Assembly (NCBI GenBank): GCA_934654605.1
Contig: CAKUGH010000030.1
Coordinates: 1-17,314, forward strand
Reading direction: 5' to 3'
DNA from: an uncultured Collinsella sp.
Lineage (GTDB): Bacteria > Actinomycetota > Coriobacteriia > Coriobacteriales > Coriobacteriaceae
Length of the DNA: 17,314 nucleotides
Part shown: positions 4,969-12,286 of the stretch, in pieces
Layout of the letters: every line of letters begins with the position of its first letter
How positions within the stretch are numbered: position 1 is the stretch's first letter
Translations under genes and position numbers: made by a program
Notes under the pieces: generated by a model
Seen by the model: only the letters and a program-made list of their open reading frames with translations
Database searches by the model: none
Told to the model about the DNA's origin: nothing

Positions 4969-6489
4969 TTAGCTCTGGCGATAATGGTCGAAGAAGTCGG
5001 CAAGGTCTTCGAGGGACTCTTTGAGCACTTCCATGCGCGGCAGGTAGACGATGCGGAAGTGGTCGGGCTCGGCCCAGTTAAAGCCGCCGCCGCGCGTGAT
5101 CAGGATCTTCTTCTCGTGCAGCAGGTCGAGGGCGAACTGCTCGTCATCGGTGATGTTGAACTTCTTCACATCCATCTTGGGGAAGATGTAGAACGCCGCG
5201 CGCGGCTTGACCACCGAGATGCCGTCGATCTTGCTGAGCGCCTCATACACATAATTGCGCTGCTCGTAGACACGACCGCCGGGGCGAATGTAGTCGTTGA
5301 CCGATTGATGGCCACCGAGCGCCGTCTGAACGATGGACTGAGCCGGCACGTTAGAACACAGGCGCATGTTCGAAAGCATGTTGATGCCCATAATAAAGTC
5401 GCTCATGCAGCGCTGGTTGCCCGAAAGCACCATCCAGCCAATACGGTAGCCCGCAATCATGTGCGACTTGGACAGGCCGCTAAAGGTGACGCAGGGCAGG
5501 TCGGGAGCGAGCGAAGCAATCGAGACGTGCTCGTAGCCGTCCATGCACAGACGGTCGTAGATCTCGTCGGCAAAAATCATCAGCTGGTGCCTGCGCGCGA
5601 TCTCGACGATACCTTCGAGCACCTCGCGCGGATAGACCGAGCCCGTGGGGTTGTTGGGGTTGATGATGACGAGGGCCTTGGTCGCGCTCGTGATCTTGGA
5701 CTCCATATCCTCCAGGTCGGGATACCAATCGGCCTGCTCGTCGCACAGATAATGCACGGGATGACCGCCGGCAAGGGTTGCGCACGCCGTCCACAGCGGA
5801 TAGTCGGGGCTGGGGATCAGGATCTCGTCGCCATTGTCGAGCAGCGCGTTCATCGAAAGCTGAATGAGCTCGGACACGCCGTTGCCCGTGTAGATGTGCT
5901 CCATCTGAACGTTGGGCAGACCCTTGATCTGCGAATACTGCATGATCGCCTTGCGAGCGGAGAACAGGCCGCGCGAGTTGGAATAGCCCTCGCAGTCGGG
6001 CAGCTGCTGACGCATGTCCTTGATGACCTCATCGGGCGTGCGGAAACCGAAGGGCGCCGGGTTGCCGATATTGAGCTTGAGGATGCGCTCGCCCTCGTCC
6101 TCCATACGGGCGGCCTCGTCGACAACGGGGCCGCGCACGTCATACAGGACGTTATCGAGCTTGGTGGATTTAGAGAAAGTGCGCATGGTAGTGCTCCTTG
6201 CAATTTGAGCCGTGGGACTAGGTTCGGATTTGGAAACGTTATGGGACGAGGGCGCCTCGCCTTGGTCGGCGTCACTGGCGAGCAGCCAGGTAACATCGAC
6301 CTCCAAAATGCGGGCGAGCAGCTCCGCCACATCGCGCCGCGGAATCGTCTTGCCGCTCACATATTGGCTCATCTGACTCTTGCCGAGTTTTTTGCCGAGC
6401 ATCTCCGATGCGCGGATCACGTCCGACTGGCGAACGTCGCGATCGGACATAGCCTGTCGCAGGCGATCGCTAAACGTCTCTTGGGCCAC
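4969..6489 (-). CDS. XRE helix-turn-helix domain fused to AlaA-type class I aminotransferase
   Basis: The 506-residue protein has an XRE/Cro-type HTH at residues 1-70 (FSDRLRQAM, KLGKSQMSQYVSGKTIP, ILEVDVTWLL) and a Ser/Pro-rich linker (71-101). Residues 102-506 are a complete AlaA-like aminotransferase that makes alanine from pyruvate and glutamate. Signatures include KLNIGNPAPFGF, NPNNPTG, DEIYDRL and the PLP lysine in SGLSKSHMIAGYRIGW (K341, or K240 counted from the internal Met). I chose GTG at 6489 over the upstream ATG at 6528 because AGGAGG (6495-6500) lies 5 nt before it. The aminotransferase part has its own ATG (6186) and Shine-Dalgarno, and at 405 residues equals the length of stand-alone AlaA, so two products are possible. 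The operators just upstream suggest autoregulation. Catalytic residues look intact. Substrate is inferred from similarity. Confidence 0.93.
   Translation of the reverse strand: MAQETFSDRLRQAMSDRDVRQSDVIRASEMLGKKLGKSQMSQYVSGKTIPRRDVAELLARILEVDVTWLLASDADQGEAPSSHNVSKSEPSPTAQIARSTTMRTFSKSTKLDNVLYDVRGPVVDEAARMEDEGERILKLNIGNPAPFGFRTPDEVIKDMRQQLPDCEGYSNSRGLFSARKAIMQYSQIKGLPNVQMEHIYTGNGVSELIQLSMNALLDNGDEILIPSPDYPLWTACATLAGGHPVHYLCDEQADWYPDLEDMESKITSATKALVIINPNNPTGSVYPREVLEGIVEIARRHQLMIFADEIYDRLCMDGYEHVSIASLAPDLPCVTFSGLSKSHMIAGYRIGWMVLSGNQRCMSDFIMGINMLSNMRLCSNVPAQSIVQTALGGHQSVNDYIRPGGRVYEQRNYVYEALSKIDGISVVKPRAAFYIFPKMDVKKFNITDDEQFALDLLHEKKILITRGGGFNWAEPDHFRIVYLPRMEVLKESLEDLADFFDHYRQS
6184..6199 (-). 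promoter_or_regulatory. Internal ribosome binding site and ATG for a stand-alone aminotransferase
   Basis: AAGGAG (minus strand, 6199-6194) lies 7 nt before an in-frame ATG (6186-6184), exactly where AlaA proteins normally start (MRTFSKSTKLDN). Initiation here would give a 405-residue enzyme without the HTH. Spacing and sequence are as good as those of the main genes in the window. Use in the cell is inference. Confidence 0.55.
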
Positions 6490-6510
6490 TAGAACCTCCT
6501 TGCTGGCAAA

Positions 6511-6592
6511 GTTCAATTTATAGAACACGAATTGAACCTGAGTTCAATTTAGGCAGCAGTATAGCGCGGCGCACTATCCGAAAGTTCAATTT
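6511..6592. promoter_or_regulatory. GTTCAATT operator array upstream of the XRE-aminotransferase
   Basis: GTTCAATTT occurs at 6511-6519, 6542-6550 and 6584-6592, with spacings of 31 and 42 bp (three and four helical turns). An inverted copy AATTGAAC at 6530-6537 forms the palindrome AATTGAAC-N4-GTTCAATT with the middle site. On the minus strand, TTGAAC (6547-6542) and TATAAA (6522-6517) would be a -35/-10 pair with a 19-bp spacer, and both overlap operator copies. This is the layout of an autorepressed XRE gene. Confidence 0.7.
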
Positions 6593-6650
6593 CACAAGAA
6601 AAGGTGCCGAACCCCAAGATTTGCCCCAGAGTGGACAACAGGTACGCGCC

Positions 6651-7508
6651 CTATAGATATTCAAGGAAACGCGCCGCTGCAAGCGAAACATCAGCCGTAC
6701 GATATATGGCATTGATCTGCCGATGGGGATGCCCCTCGAGCGGGCGCACGGCAACATCGAACTGACAGCGGCGCAAGATGAGCGCCGGAAGAATGCTCAC
6801 GCCCAGACCATCCTCGACCATGGCCATAATCGCATAATCATCCCAGGTCGACAGCTTAGAGCGCACCGTTAGGCCCGCACGGCGGAACAGCGGCGTAATC
6901 TCGTCGTCGCTACCGCGTTCCAGCAGAATAAACTGCTCGTTGGCCAAATCGGCAAGGGAAACGACCTCCGCGGTGGCAAGCGAGGAGCCTGCCGGCACCA
7001 CGGCCATCAGCTCGTCTTGCACCAACGGCCGCGACGCCATGCCGGCGCCGCGGGGCTCGCGCGGGATAAAGCCCAGGTCGCAGCGGCCTTCCGCCACCCA
7101 TTGCTCAATCTCGGAGTAATCACCCATCAGCAGCTCGTAATCGACATCCGGGTGATCGGCGCGAAACCGCGCGATGACCGGCGGCAGCACATGGGTCGCC
7201 ACGCTCGAAAACGTACCGATGCAGATCTTGCCGCGCATGAGCCCCCGCATCTCGTCCACGCATCGCTGCAGGCGGCCAAACTCCTCGCATAACGCCTCGA
7301 CCGCCGGCATGATCTGCCGCCCGTCGGCAGAAAGCACCACGCCCTCGCGGCTGCGGTCGAGCACCTTAAAACCCCAGTCGGCCTCAAGGTCGCCCACCAT
7401 ACGGCTCACGCCCGACTGCGAATAGCTCAGTCGCTCGGCAGCTCGCGTAAAGCTACCGGCACGTACCGTCTCGAGCAGCACTTGCATCTTTTGGATATTG
7501 GTCTCCAC
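6651..7508 (-). CDS. LysR-family transcriptional regulator
   Basis: A 285-residue LysR regulator. It has an N-terminal winged HTH (residues 1-60, with GSFTRAAERLSYSQSGVSRMVGDLE across 18-42) and a periplasmic-binding-protein-like effector domain from about residue 85 (GKICIGTFSSVATHVLPPVIARF, the usual first strand). I prefer GTG at 7508 to the upstream ATG at 7529. The resulting METNIQKMQVLLE start is typical, GGGGA lies shortly before it, and nothing resembling a ribosome binding site precedes the ATG. It is divergent from the EamA exporter, the usual position for a LysR protein that controls its neighbour. The ligand is unknown. The XRE-aminotransferase gene follows on the same strand after about 160 bp but has its own control region. 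Confidence 0.92.
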   Translation of the reverse strand: METNIQKMQVLLETVRAGSFTRAAERLSYSQSGVSRMVGDLEADWGFKVLDRSREGVVLSADGRQIMPAVEALCEEFGRLQRCVDEMRGLMRGKICIGTFSSVATHVLPPVIARFRADHPDVDYELLMGDYSEIEQWVAEGRCDLGFIPREPRGAGMASRPLVQDELMAVVPAGSSLATAEVVSLADLANEQFILLERGSDDEITPLFRRAGLTVRSKLSTWDDYAIMAMVEDGLGVSILPALILRRCQFDVAVRPLEGHPHRQINAIYRTADVSLAAARFLEYL

Positions 7509-7626
7509 GGCACGTCCCCGCCTTTGCATGAGTATTTGTCATGTCGCCCATGCATTATATTCGCTTTTCTTCTATAGCCCGCTACCCCATAGTGAACTTG
7601 CACGGATATAGAGGGGACGGCAGTGC
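7509..7626. promoter_or_regulatory. Divergent lysR-eamA control region
   Basis: On the minus strand a consensus -10 TATAAT (7559-7554) faces lysR, but no matching -35 is present, as is common for activator-dependent promoters. For eamA, TTGTCA (7536-7541) has no well-spaced -10. CTAT and ATAG, 13 bp apart at 7572-7592, form a weak dyad that might be a LysR site. GGGGA (7613-7617) serves eamA. Confidence 0.3.
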
Positions 7627-8538
7627 ATGAACAACGGATTGATTACATACCTGGCAGCATTGCTGTTGTTTGGCTCTAACGGCATCATCGCCGCCGCTAT
7701 CGCGCTGCCGAGCTCTGATATCGTGCTCCTGCGCACGTTTTTGGGTGCGCTCTCGCTCATCATCATCCTCGTCACTACGCAACGCCATAAGTTGCAGGCG
7801 CCGTCTCGTCCCCGCGAAGCCGCGGCCCTTATCCTCTCGGGCGCTGCGTTGGGTGCCAGCTGGATATTCCTGTTCCGCGCCTACCAGACCATTGGCGTCG
7901 GCATCTCCTCGCTGCTGTATTACTGCGGCCCCATCATCGTTATGGCGCTCTCCCCGCTCATTTTTGGCGAAAAGCTGACCGGTGGTAAAATCACCGGCTT
8001 CATAGCCGTCGCCTGCGGCGCCTTCCTCATCGCGGCACAGGGCCTCGGCGGCAATCTACCCATCGCGGGCATCGCGTGCGGCATCGCCTCGGCCTTCTGC
8101 TACGCGTTGATGGTCATCGCCAGCAAGGGGGCGCCGCATATCGAAGGACTCGAGAACTCCGCGCTCCAGGTGAGCGCCGCCTTCGTAACCGCGCTGGTCC
8201 TCACGCTTGCCACGCAGGGCGTGCCCTCGTTCCTGTCTGCAAACATTGCCGCCGGTATCGATTGGCACGCCGTCGCTATGCTCGGCGTCGTCAACACCGG
8301 CCTGGGTTGTCTGCTCTACTTTGGCGCCGTCGCCAAACTGCCCGTGCAGACCGTCGCCGTCGTCGGCTACCTCGAGCCGCTTTCGGCCGTCGTCTTCTCC
8401 GTCGTCCTTTTGGGCGAGGCCGTGACGCCCATCCGCCTGATGGGAGCCGCGCTGATCATCGGCGGCGCGGTCTTCTGCGAGCTCGCCGGCAAACGCGCAA
8501 GTGCCAAAGCCGGTATTGCCCAGGCAGCGCGCGCCTAA
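7627..8538 (+). CDS. EamA/DMT-superfamily membrane transporter
   Basis: The 303-residue protein has about ten hydrophobic segments arranged as two EamA repeats (about 5-135 and 146-280). The second repeat carries the family pattern of an aromatic/Gly-rich helix ending in PVQTVAVVGYLEPLSAVVFSVVLLGE, read here as two shorter pieces (PVQTVAVVGYLEP and SVVLLGE). These inner-membrane carriers export metabolites such as amino acids or nucleotide precursors; the substrate cannot be read from sequence. The start ATG has GGGGA 9 nt upstream. A GTG at 7623 is out of frame. The gene is divergent from lysR and followed by an inverted repeat, so it is probably monocistronic and LysR-controlled. Confidence 0.92.
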   Translation: MNNGLITYLAALLLFGSNGIIAAAIALPSSDIVLLRTFLGALSLIIILVTTQRHKLQAPSRPREAAALILSGAALGASWIFLFRAYQTIGVGISSLLYYCGPIIVMALSPLIFGEKLTGGKITGFIAVACGAFLIAAQGLGGNLPIAGIACGIASAFCYALMVIASKGAPHIEGLENSALQVSAAFVTALVLTLATQGVPSFLSANIAAGIDWHAVAMLGVVNTGLGCLLYFGAVAKLPVQTVAVVGYLEPLSAVVFSVVLLGEAVTPIRLMGAALIIGGAVFCELAGKRASAKAGIAQAARA

Positions 8539-8540
8539 CA

Positions 8541-8625
8541 GCCCCTCTTCGGTTTCAAAACAGGGGCGCGCCCGCGGTTATTACGTTGCAGCAAACCACA
8601 CAGCGAATACGCCCCTGTTTTGAAA
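8541..8625. repeat. 16-bp inverted repeat with 41-nt loop (IR3) and an alternative hairpin
   Basis: TTTCAAAACAGGGGCG (8553-8568) is exactly complementary to 8610-8625. The AGGGGC inside the left arm (8562-8567) can instead pair with GCCCCT at 8541-8546, giving two mutually exclusive structures. There is no T-tract. It lies 14 bp after eamA and about 140 bp before kup. A further CCCC-AGCT-GGGG palindrome is at 8649-8660. Confidence 0.75.
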
Positions 8626-8721
8626 TGTCGCCCGCGCAGGCAGCTACTCCCCAGCTGGGGATTATTGTCTAAAGCACCCCGATGTGCCAAACTGCTCTTA
8701 TATATAAAGACGGCATAAAAG

Positions 8722-8741
8722 ATTTCTGTCCCGACAGAAAT
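8722..8741. promoter_or_regulatory. 20-bp palindrome immediately upstream of kup
   Basis: ATTTCTGTC and GACAGAAAT flank a CC centre, a perfect 9+9 dyad, 21 bp before the GTG start of kup. It could be a repressor operator or a leader hairpin. AT-rich TATATATAAA (8699-8708) just upstream is a possible -10 region. It does not resemble the ydaO c-di-AMP riboswitch, for which the leader is too short. Confidence 0.55.
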
Positions 8742-8762
8742 TAGATGTCTAAGGGAGTCCAC

Positions 8763-10994
8763 GTGGCACACAACAAACTGGAGGCAAGCCTCCAAGACCA
8801 GCACAGTCAGGGCGGGCACGGAGCTATCCCGCTCTCCGCTGGTATGCTGCTCGTTACGCTCGGCGTCGTCTACGGCGACATCGGCACGAGCCCCATGTAC
8901 ACCATGAAATCAATCGTCGCCAACAACGGCGGCATCGGCACCGTCAGCGAGGACATGATCCTGGGCGCGCTTTCGCTCGTCATCTGGACCATGACGCTCG
9001 TGACCACGGTCAAGTACGTGCTGATCGCCATGAAGGCCGACAACCATAACGAAGGTGGTATCTTCGCCCTGTTCAGTCTCGTGCGCAAGGTGGCGCCGTG
9101 GCTGATCCTCCCCGCCATGATCGGCGGCGCGGCATTGCTCGCTGACGGCATCCTCACCCCCGCGGTCACGGTCACCACGGCCATCGAGGGCTTGCGCACC
9201 ATCGAGTGGGGCCACGCGTTGCTAGGCGACGGCCAGACCAACGTCATCATCATTACCATCATCATTATCTGCGGCCTGTTTGCCATGCAGCGTGCCGGCA
9301 CCTCATCGATCGGCAAGCTGTTCGGCCCGCTCATGACGCTATGGTTCTTGTTCCTGGCTGGTGCCGGTCTGTTCAACATGCTCGGCAACCTGTCCATCCT
9401 GCGCGCGCTCAACCCCATCCGCGGCATCATGTTCCTGTTCTCGCCCATCAACCACTCGGGCATCATGGTGCTCGGCTTTGTCTTCCTGTCGACGACCGGC
9501 GCCGAGGCGCTCTATTCGGACATGGGTCACGTGGGCAAGGCTAACATTTACGCATCCTGGCCGTTCGTAAAGGCGGCCCTCATCCTTAACTATCTGGGTC
9601 AGGGCGCTTGGCTGCTCGCCAATAACTCCAATCCCCAGATGCTCGCGATGGATATCGTCAACCCGTTCTACATGATGCTTCCCGAGCCTCTGCGCCCCTT
9701 TGCCATCGTGCTTTCGGCCGTCGCAGCCATCATCGCCTCGCAGGCACTTATCACCGGCTCGTTCTCGCTGGTATCCGAGGCAACCCGCCTCAACCTTATG
9801 CCGCATCTGCGCATTCACTACCCCAGCGACACTAAGGGTCAGCTCTATATTCCGCTCGTCAACAACATCATGTGGGTCGGCTGCATCTTTATTGTGCTGC
9901 TGTTCCAAAACTCCGAGCGCATGGAGAGCGCCTACGGCCTCGCCATTACCGTGACCATGCTCATGACCACGACGCTTTTGACGAGCTACATCGCCGGCAT
10001 CCTCAAGCACAAGCTGGGTGCCTGCGTGTTCGCCCTGCTCTTTGGTGCTATCGAGCTGTGCTTCTTTGCCTCGTGCCTCACCATGTTCTTTGATGGCGGC
10101 TACGTCATGATCTTCCTGGCCGCGCTGCTGTTCGGCCTCATGTACGTGTGGCGCCGCGGTACCGCCATCGAGCGTACGCAGACGATTCTGCTGCCCGTCT
10201 CCAAGTACATCGATCAGCTCAATCGCCTGCGCAACGACGAGACCTATCCCGTACTCGCCGACAACCTGGTGTTCCTTACCAACAGCCCCGACCCGCTCAC
10301 GCTCGACCGCGACGTGCTCTATTCCATCCTGGACAAGCACCCCAAGCGCGCCAAGGCCTATTGGTTCATCAACGTACACGTTACTGACGAGCCCTATACG
10401 CACGAGTATTCCGTCGAGACCTTTGGCACGGACTTCCTGTTCCGCGTGCGCTTGAACTTGGGCTTTAAGGTCAACCAGCGCGTCAATGCCTACCTGCGCC
10501 AGATTGTCGGCGACCTGATGGCCTCGGGTGAGCTGCCGCCGCAGCACCACACCTACTCCATCTACGAGACGCGCGGCAACGTGGGCGACTTCCGTTTTTG
10601 CATGCTGCGCAAGATGCTCGCCCCCGAGACGGACATCAACCGCAACGACCACCGCGTCATGGCCATCAAGTATGCCGTCCGCCGCGCCTGCGGAAGCCCG
10701 GCACGTTGGTATGGTCTCGAGAACTCGGCCATCATCATCGAGTACGTGCCGCTCTTTGCCCGCATGCGCCCGGCAGTCAAGCTGGTACGCACCCAGGTTC
10801 CGCTCGAGGTTCAGGTCGAGGAGGCCGAGGAAATGGAAGTCGATATCTTCTCGGACGACCTGGTCAACGGCAACGAAGCTGGCAAGAGTATGAATGTCGA
10901 CCCCACCGAGCAGCTCGAAAGCGTCGCCGACACGCCCGAACAGCAGCAACTCGACGGCCTCGAGAGTGCCCAGCTCAACGACGCCAACTTCTAG
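8763..10994 (+). CDS. kup: Kup-family potassium uptake protein
   Basis: This 743-residue KUP/HAK transporter takes up potassium, probably with protons, at the cytoplasmic membrane. The signature GVVYGDIGTSP is at residues 34-44. About twelve hydrophobic segments follow up to about residue 470, including the family stretch FVFLSTTGAEALYSDMGHVG. The C-terminal cytosolic domain (about 475-743) ends in an acidic, Gln-rich tail (VEEAEEMEVDIF onward) that looks disordered. I chose GTG 8763 over ATG 8745: AGGGAG (8752-8757) lies 5 nt before the GTG, while nothing resembling a ribosome binding site precedes the ATG. A dyad at 8722-8741 may regulate it. A strong terminator follows the gene. Confidence 0.96.
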   Translation: MAHNKLEASLQDQHSQGGHGAIPLSAGMLLVTLGVVYGDIGTSPMYTMKSIVANNGGIGTVSEDMILGALSLVIWTMTLVTTVKYVLIAMKADNHNEGGIFALFSLVRKVAPWLILPAMIGGAALLADGILTPAVTVTTAIEGLRTIEWGHALLGDGQTNVIIITIIIICGLFAMQRAGTSSIGKLFGPLMTLWFLFLAGAGLFNMLGNLSILRALNPIRGIMFLFSPINHSGIMVLGFVFLSTTGAEALYSDMGHVGKANIYASWPFVKAALILNYLGQGAWLLANNSNPQMLAMDIVNPFYMMLPEPLRPFAIVLSAVAAIIASQALITGSFSLVSEATRLNLMPHLRIHYPSDTKGQLYIPLVNNIMWVGCIFIVLLFQNSERMESAYGLAITVTMLMTTTLLTSYIAGILKHKLGACVFALLFGAIELCFFASCLTMFFDGGYVMIFLAALLFGLMYVWRRGTAIERTQTILLPVSKYIDQLNRLRNDETYPVLADNLVFLTNSPDPLTLDRDVLYSILDKHPKRAKAYWFINVHVTDEPYTHEYSVETFGTDFLFRVRLNLGFKVNQRVNAYLRQIVGDLMASGELPPQHHTYSIYETRGNVGDFRFCMLRKMLAPETDINRNDHRVMAIKYAVRRACGSPARWYGLENSAIIIEYVPLFARMRPAVKLVRTQVPLEVQVEEAEEMEVDIFSDDLVNGNEAGKSMNVDPTEQLESVADTPEQQQLDGLESAQLNDANF

Positions 10995-11013
10995 CCCGTC
11001 ATCTATCCACGAC

Positions 11014-11049
11014 AACGGCCCCGCACCTCACGAGATGCGGGGCCGTTTT
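11014..11049 (+). terminator. Intrinsic terminator of kup
   Basis: AACGGCCCCGCA (11014-11025) pairs perfectly with TGCGGGGCCGTT (11036-11047) around a 10-nt loop, and the T-run is 11046-11049. It lies between convergent kup and bsh. The minus-strand U-tract is short, so it serves kup better than bsh. Confidence 0.93.
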
Positions 11050-11070
11050 GCGTCGTAATAAACTGGCAGA

Positions 11071-12036
11071 CTACGAGCGGCGCGGCTCGGGAGTCACGAG
11101 CTTATCGGGGCCAGCGCCCTCGGCATCCATCAGGCTCACGTAGCGAATCGACGGATCATCGTACATCGCGTAGTAATAATTGCCCGTGCGCGCGCTAAAG
11201 CATCCGGTGTAGATAGTCTTCTCGAACTTGCCATCGCCCATCCTGGACGCCCCCTCAATCATCACCACGCCCTCGAGTGAACGGAACATGCGGACGACGT
11301 TTTCGGTCTCGCTCTCCTTTTGCGGGTAATTGGCATTGAGGTACGCCGCCTTTACAAAACGGCTCGGCGAATAGCAATCGCCCGGAATGCCGCGCATGCC
11401 GGCACCCGCGCCATAGGGCTTGAGCTCGGCGCCACGCCATGTCGCCGTCTGCGGAAAATCGCTTGTGGCGGTGATATAGGTGCGTAGGTTTTCCATATGC
11501 CACGGGAAGGTGGGCTGATTGGCAAGAGTGTCGACCGGATTGTCGTATACATGCAGGCCATCGGCCATCATCTCGACCACGATGCTACGCTGGCTGTCGC
11601 CGATAATCCAATGGAGCAGCGACACGCCCAGCCCCTCTCCGGCAGATTTGGCGACGATCACCGTATCGCGCAGCGCGGCCTCGACCTCATCGACCGTCGA
11701 GAACGTCGCTGCCACCCACAGGGGAAACTCATAGGCCGCGATATTGGTCTTGCCATCAACCGGGCCCTCGGCATACTCGGCATAACCCGGGAAATTGAGA
11801 CCCGCCACGGCGAGGCCCGCATCGTTGCCGCAATCGAAGAACATAGGGTAGTTCTTGTAATCGATGCACATACCGATCACCGCGTGTGCCGCTGTCGTGT
11901 CGTCGATAAACGAATACGGAATGTGAAACCCGCGCGGCATCACGCGAACCTGTTGGCCGTAGTCAAAGCTCCAGTCGAGGTTGCGGCCCAGATACATGTG
12001 GCCAGAATTATCGGTAAATCGAATGCTCGTACACAT
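11071..12036 (-). CDS. bsh: Bile salt hydrolase (choloylglycine hydrolase, Ntn-hydrolase family)
   Basis: This 321-residue protein hydrolyses the amide bond of glycine- or taurine-conjugated bile acids. The catalytic cysteine becomes the N-terminal residue once Met is removed. MCTSIRF gives C2, and GRNLDW gives R18 and D21. N81 lies in AGLNFPGYA, N173 in LANQPTF and R226 in IPGDCYSPSRFV, matching the active-site set of known bile salt hydrolases. Many stretches (GRNLDWSF, FDCGNDAGLAVAGLNFPGYA, HMENLR, MGDGKFEKT) closely follow the Bifidobacterium longum enzyme as I recall it, which favours bile salts over penicillin V. Start ATG 12036 is fixed by the need for Cys2 and by AGGAGG at 12041-12046; a frame open further upstream is irrelevant. 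No signal peptide, so cytosolic. The gene stands alone, insulated by terminators. Confidence 0.95.
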   Translation of the reverse strand: MCTSIRFTDNSGHMYLGRNLDWSFDYGQQVRVMPRGFHIPYSFIDDTTAAHAVIGMCIDYKNYPMFFDCGNDAGLAVAGLNFPGYAEYAEGPVDGKTNIAAYEFPLWVAATFSTVDEVEAALRDTVIVAKSAGEGLGVSLLHWIIGDSQRSIVVEMMADGLHVYDNPVDTLANQPTFPWHMENLRTYITATSDFPQTATWRGAELKPYGAGAGMRGIPGDCYSPSRFVKAAYLNANYPQKESETENVVRMFRSLEGVVMIEGASRMGDGKFEKTIYTGCFSARTGNYYYAMYDDPSIRYVSLMDAEGAGPDKLVTPEPRRS

Positions 12037-12099
12037 AGCGCCTCCTAGCTTTTCGTTCTTGCTAAACTCATTGTCACCAAACAAAAAGGCGCTAAACAC

Positions 12100-12133
12100 A
12101 AAAGCCCGGACATGACAACAATGTCACGCCCGG
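12100..12133 (-). terminator. Terminator of the second deformylase-like gene
   Basis: On the minus strand, CCGGGCGTGACA (12133-12122) pairs with TGTCATGTCCGG (12117-12106), using two G-U pairs, around a 4-nt loop, and then runs into GCTTTT. It lies between the def-like gene and bsh and separates their transcripts. The octamer GCCCGGAC also appears as a direct repeat here because both arms contain the CCGG core. Confidence 0.75.
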
Positions 12134-12177
12134 ACTATTCAAGCAGGATAAAGTCAACCAAGTTAACCCCGCAGGTC

Positions 12178-12286
12178 GTCTAAGGGGTCAAAGTGCCGCA
12201 GATTGCCACGAAAGAGGAGCGAAGCGTACTTAAGGTACGCGAGCGACGATTGAGCGGCAAGGTGCGGTGCTTTGGTCCCCTTAGAC
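12178..12286. other. 109-nt imperfect palindrome overlapping the stop codon of the second deformylase-like gene
   Basis: Nested pairs are GTCTAAGGGG (12178-12187) with 12277-12286, CAAAG (12189-12193) with CTTTG (12270-12274), CCGCA (12196-12200) with TGCGG (12263-12267), TGCC (12204-12207) with GGCA (12256-12259), and at the apex GCGTAC (12224-12229) with GTACGC (12235-12240). Internal loops are nearly symmetric. The right arm includes the TAA of the minus-strand gene. Together with the terminator at 12100-12133 it fills the def-bsh gap. It shares GCAGATTGCC with the stem-loop at 3111-3209 and, like that one, sits at a minus-strand gene's 3' end. Confidence 0.65.

Noticed and set aside
4984..6492. 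502-codon open frame on the plus strand, antisense to the XRE-aminotransferase
   Set aside because: It is a mirror of a well-supported gene in GC-rich DNA; its His/Asp/Val-rich translation has no family features and no ribosome binding site.
8626..8762. ydaO-type c-di-AMP riboswitch ahead of kup
   Set aside because: The space is too short and AT-rich and has only a simple 9+9 dyad; none of the expected conserved blocks is seen.
9339..11015. 558-codon open frame antisense to kup
   Set aside because: Shadow of a clear Kup protein; composition is typical of reverse-frame translation.
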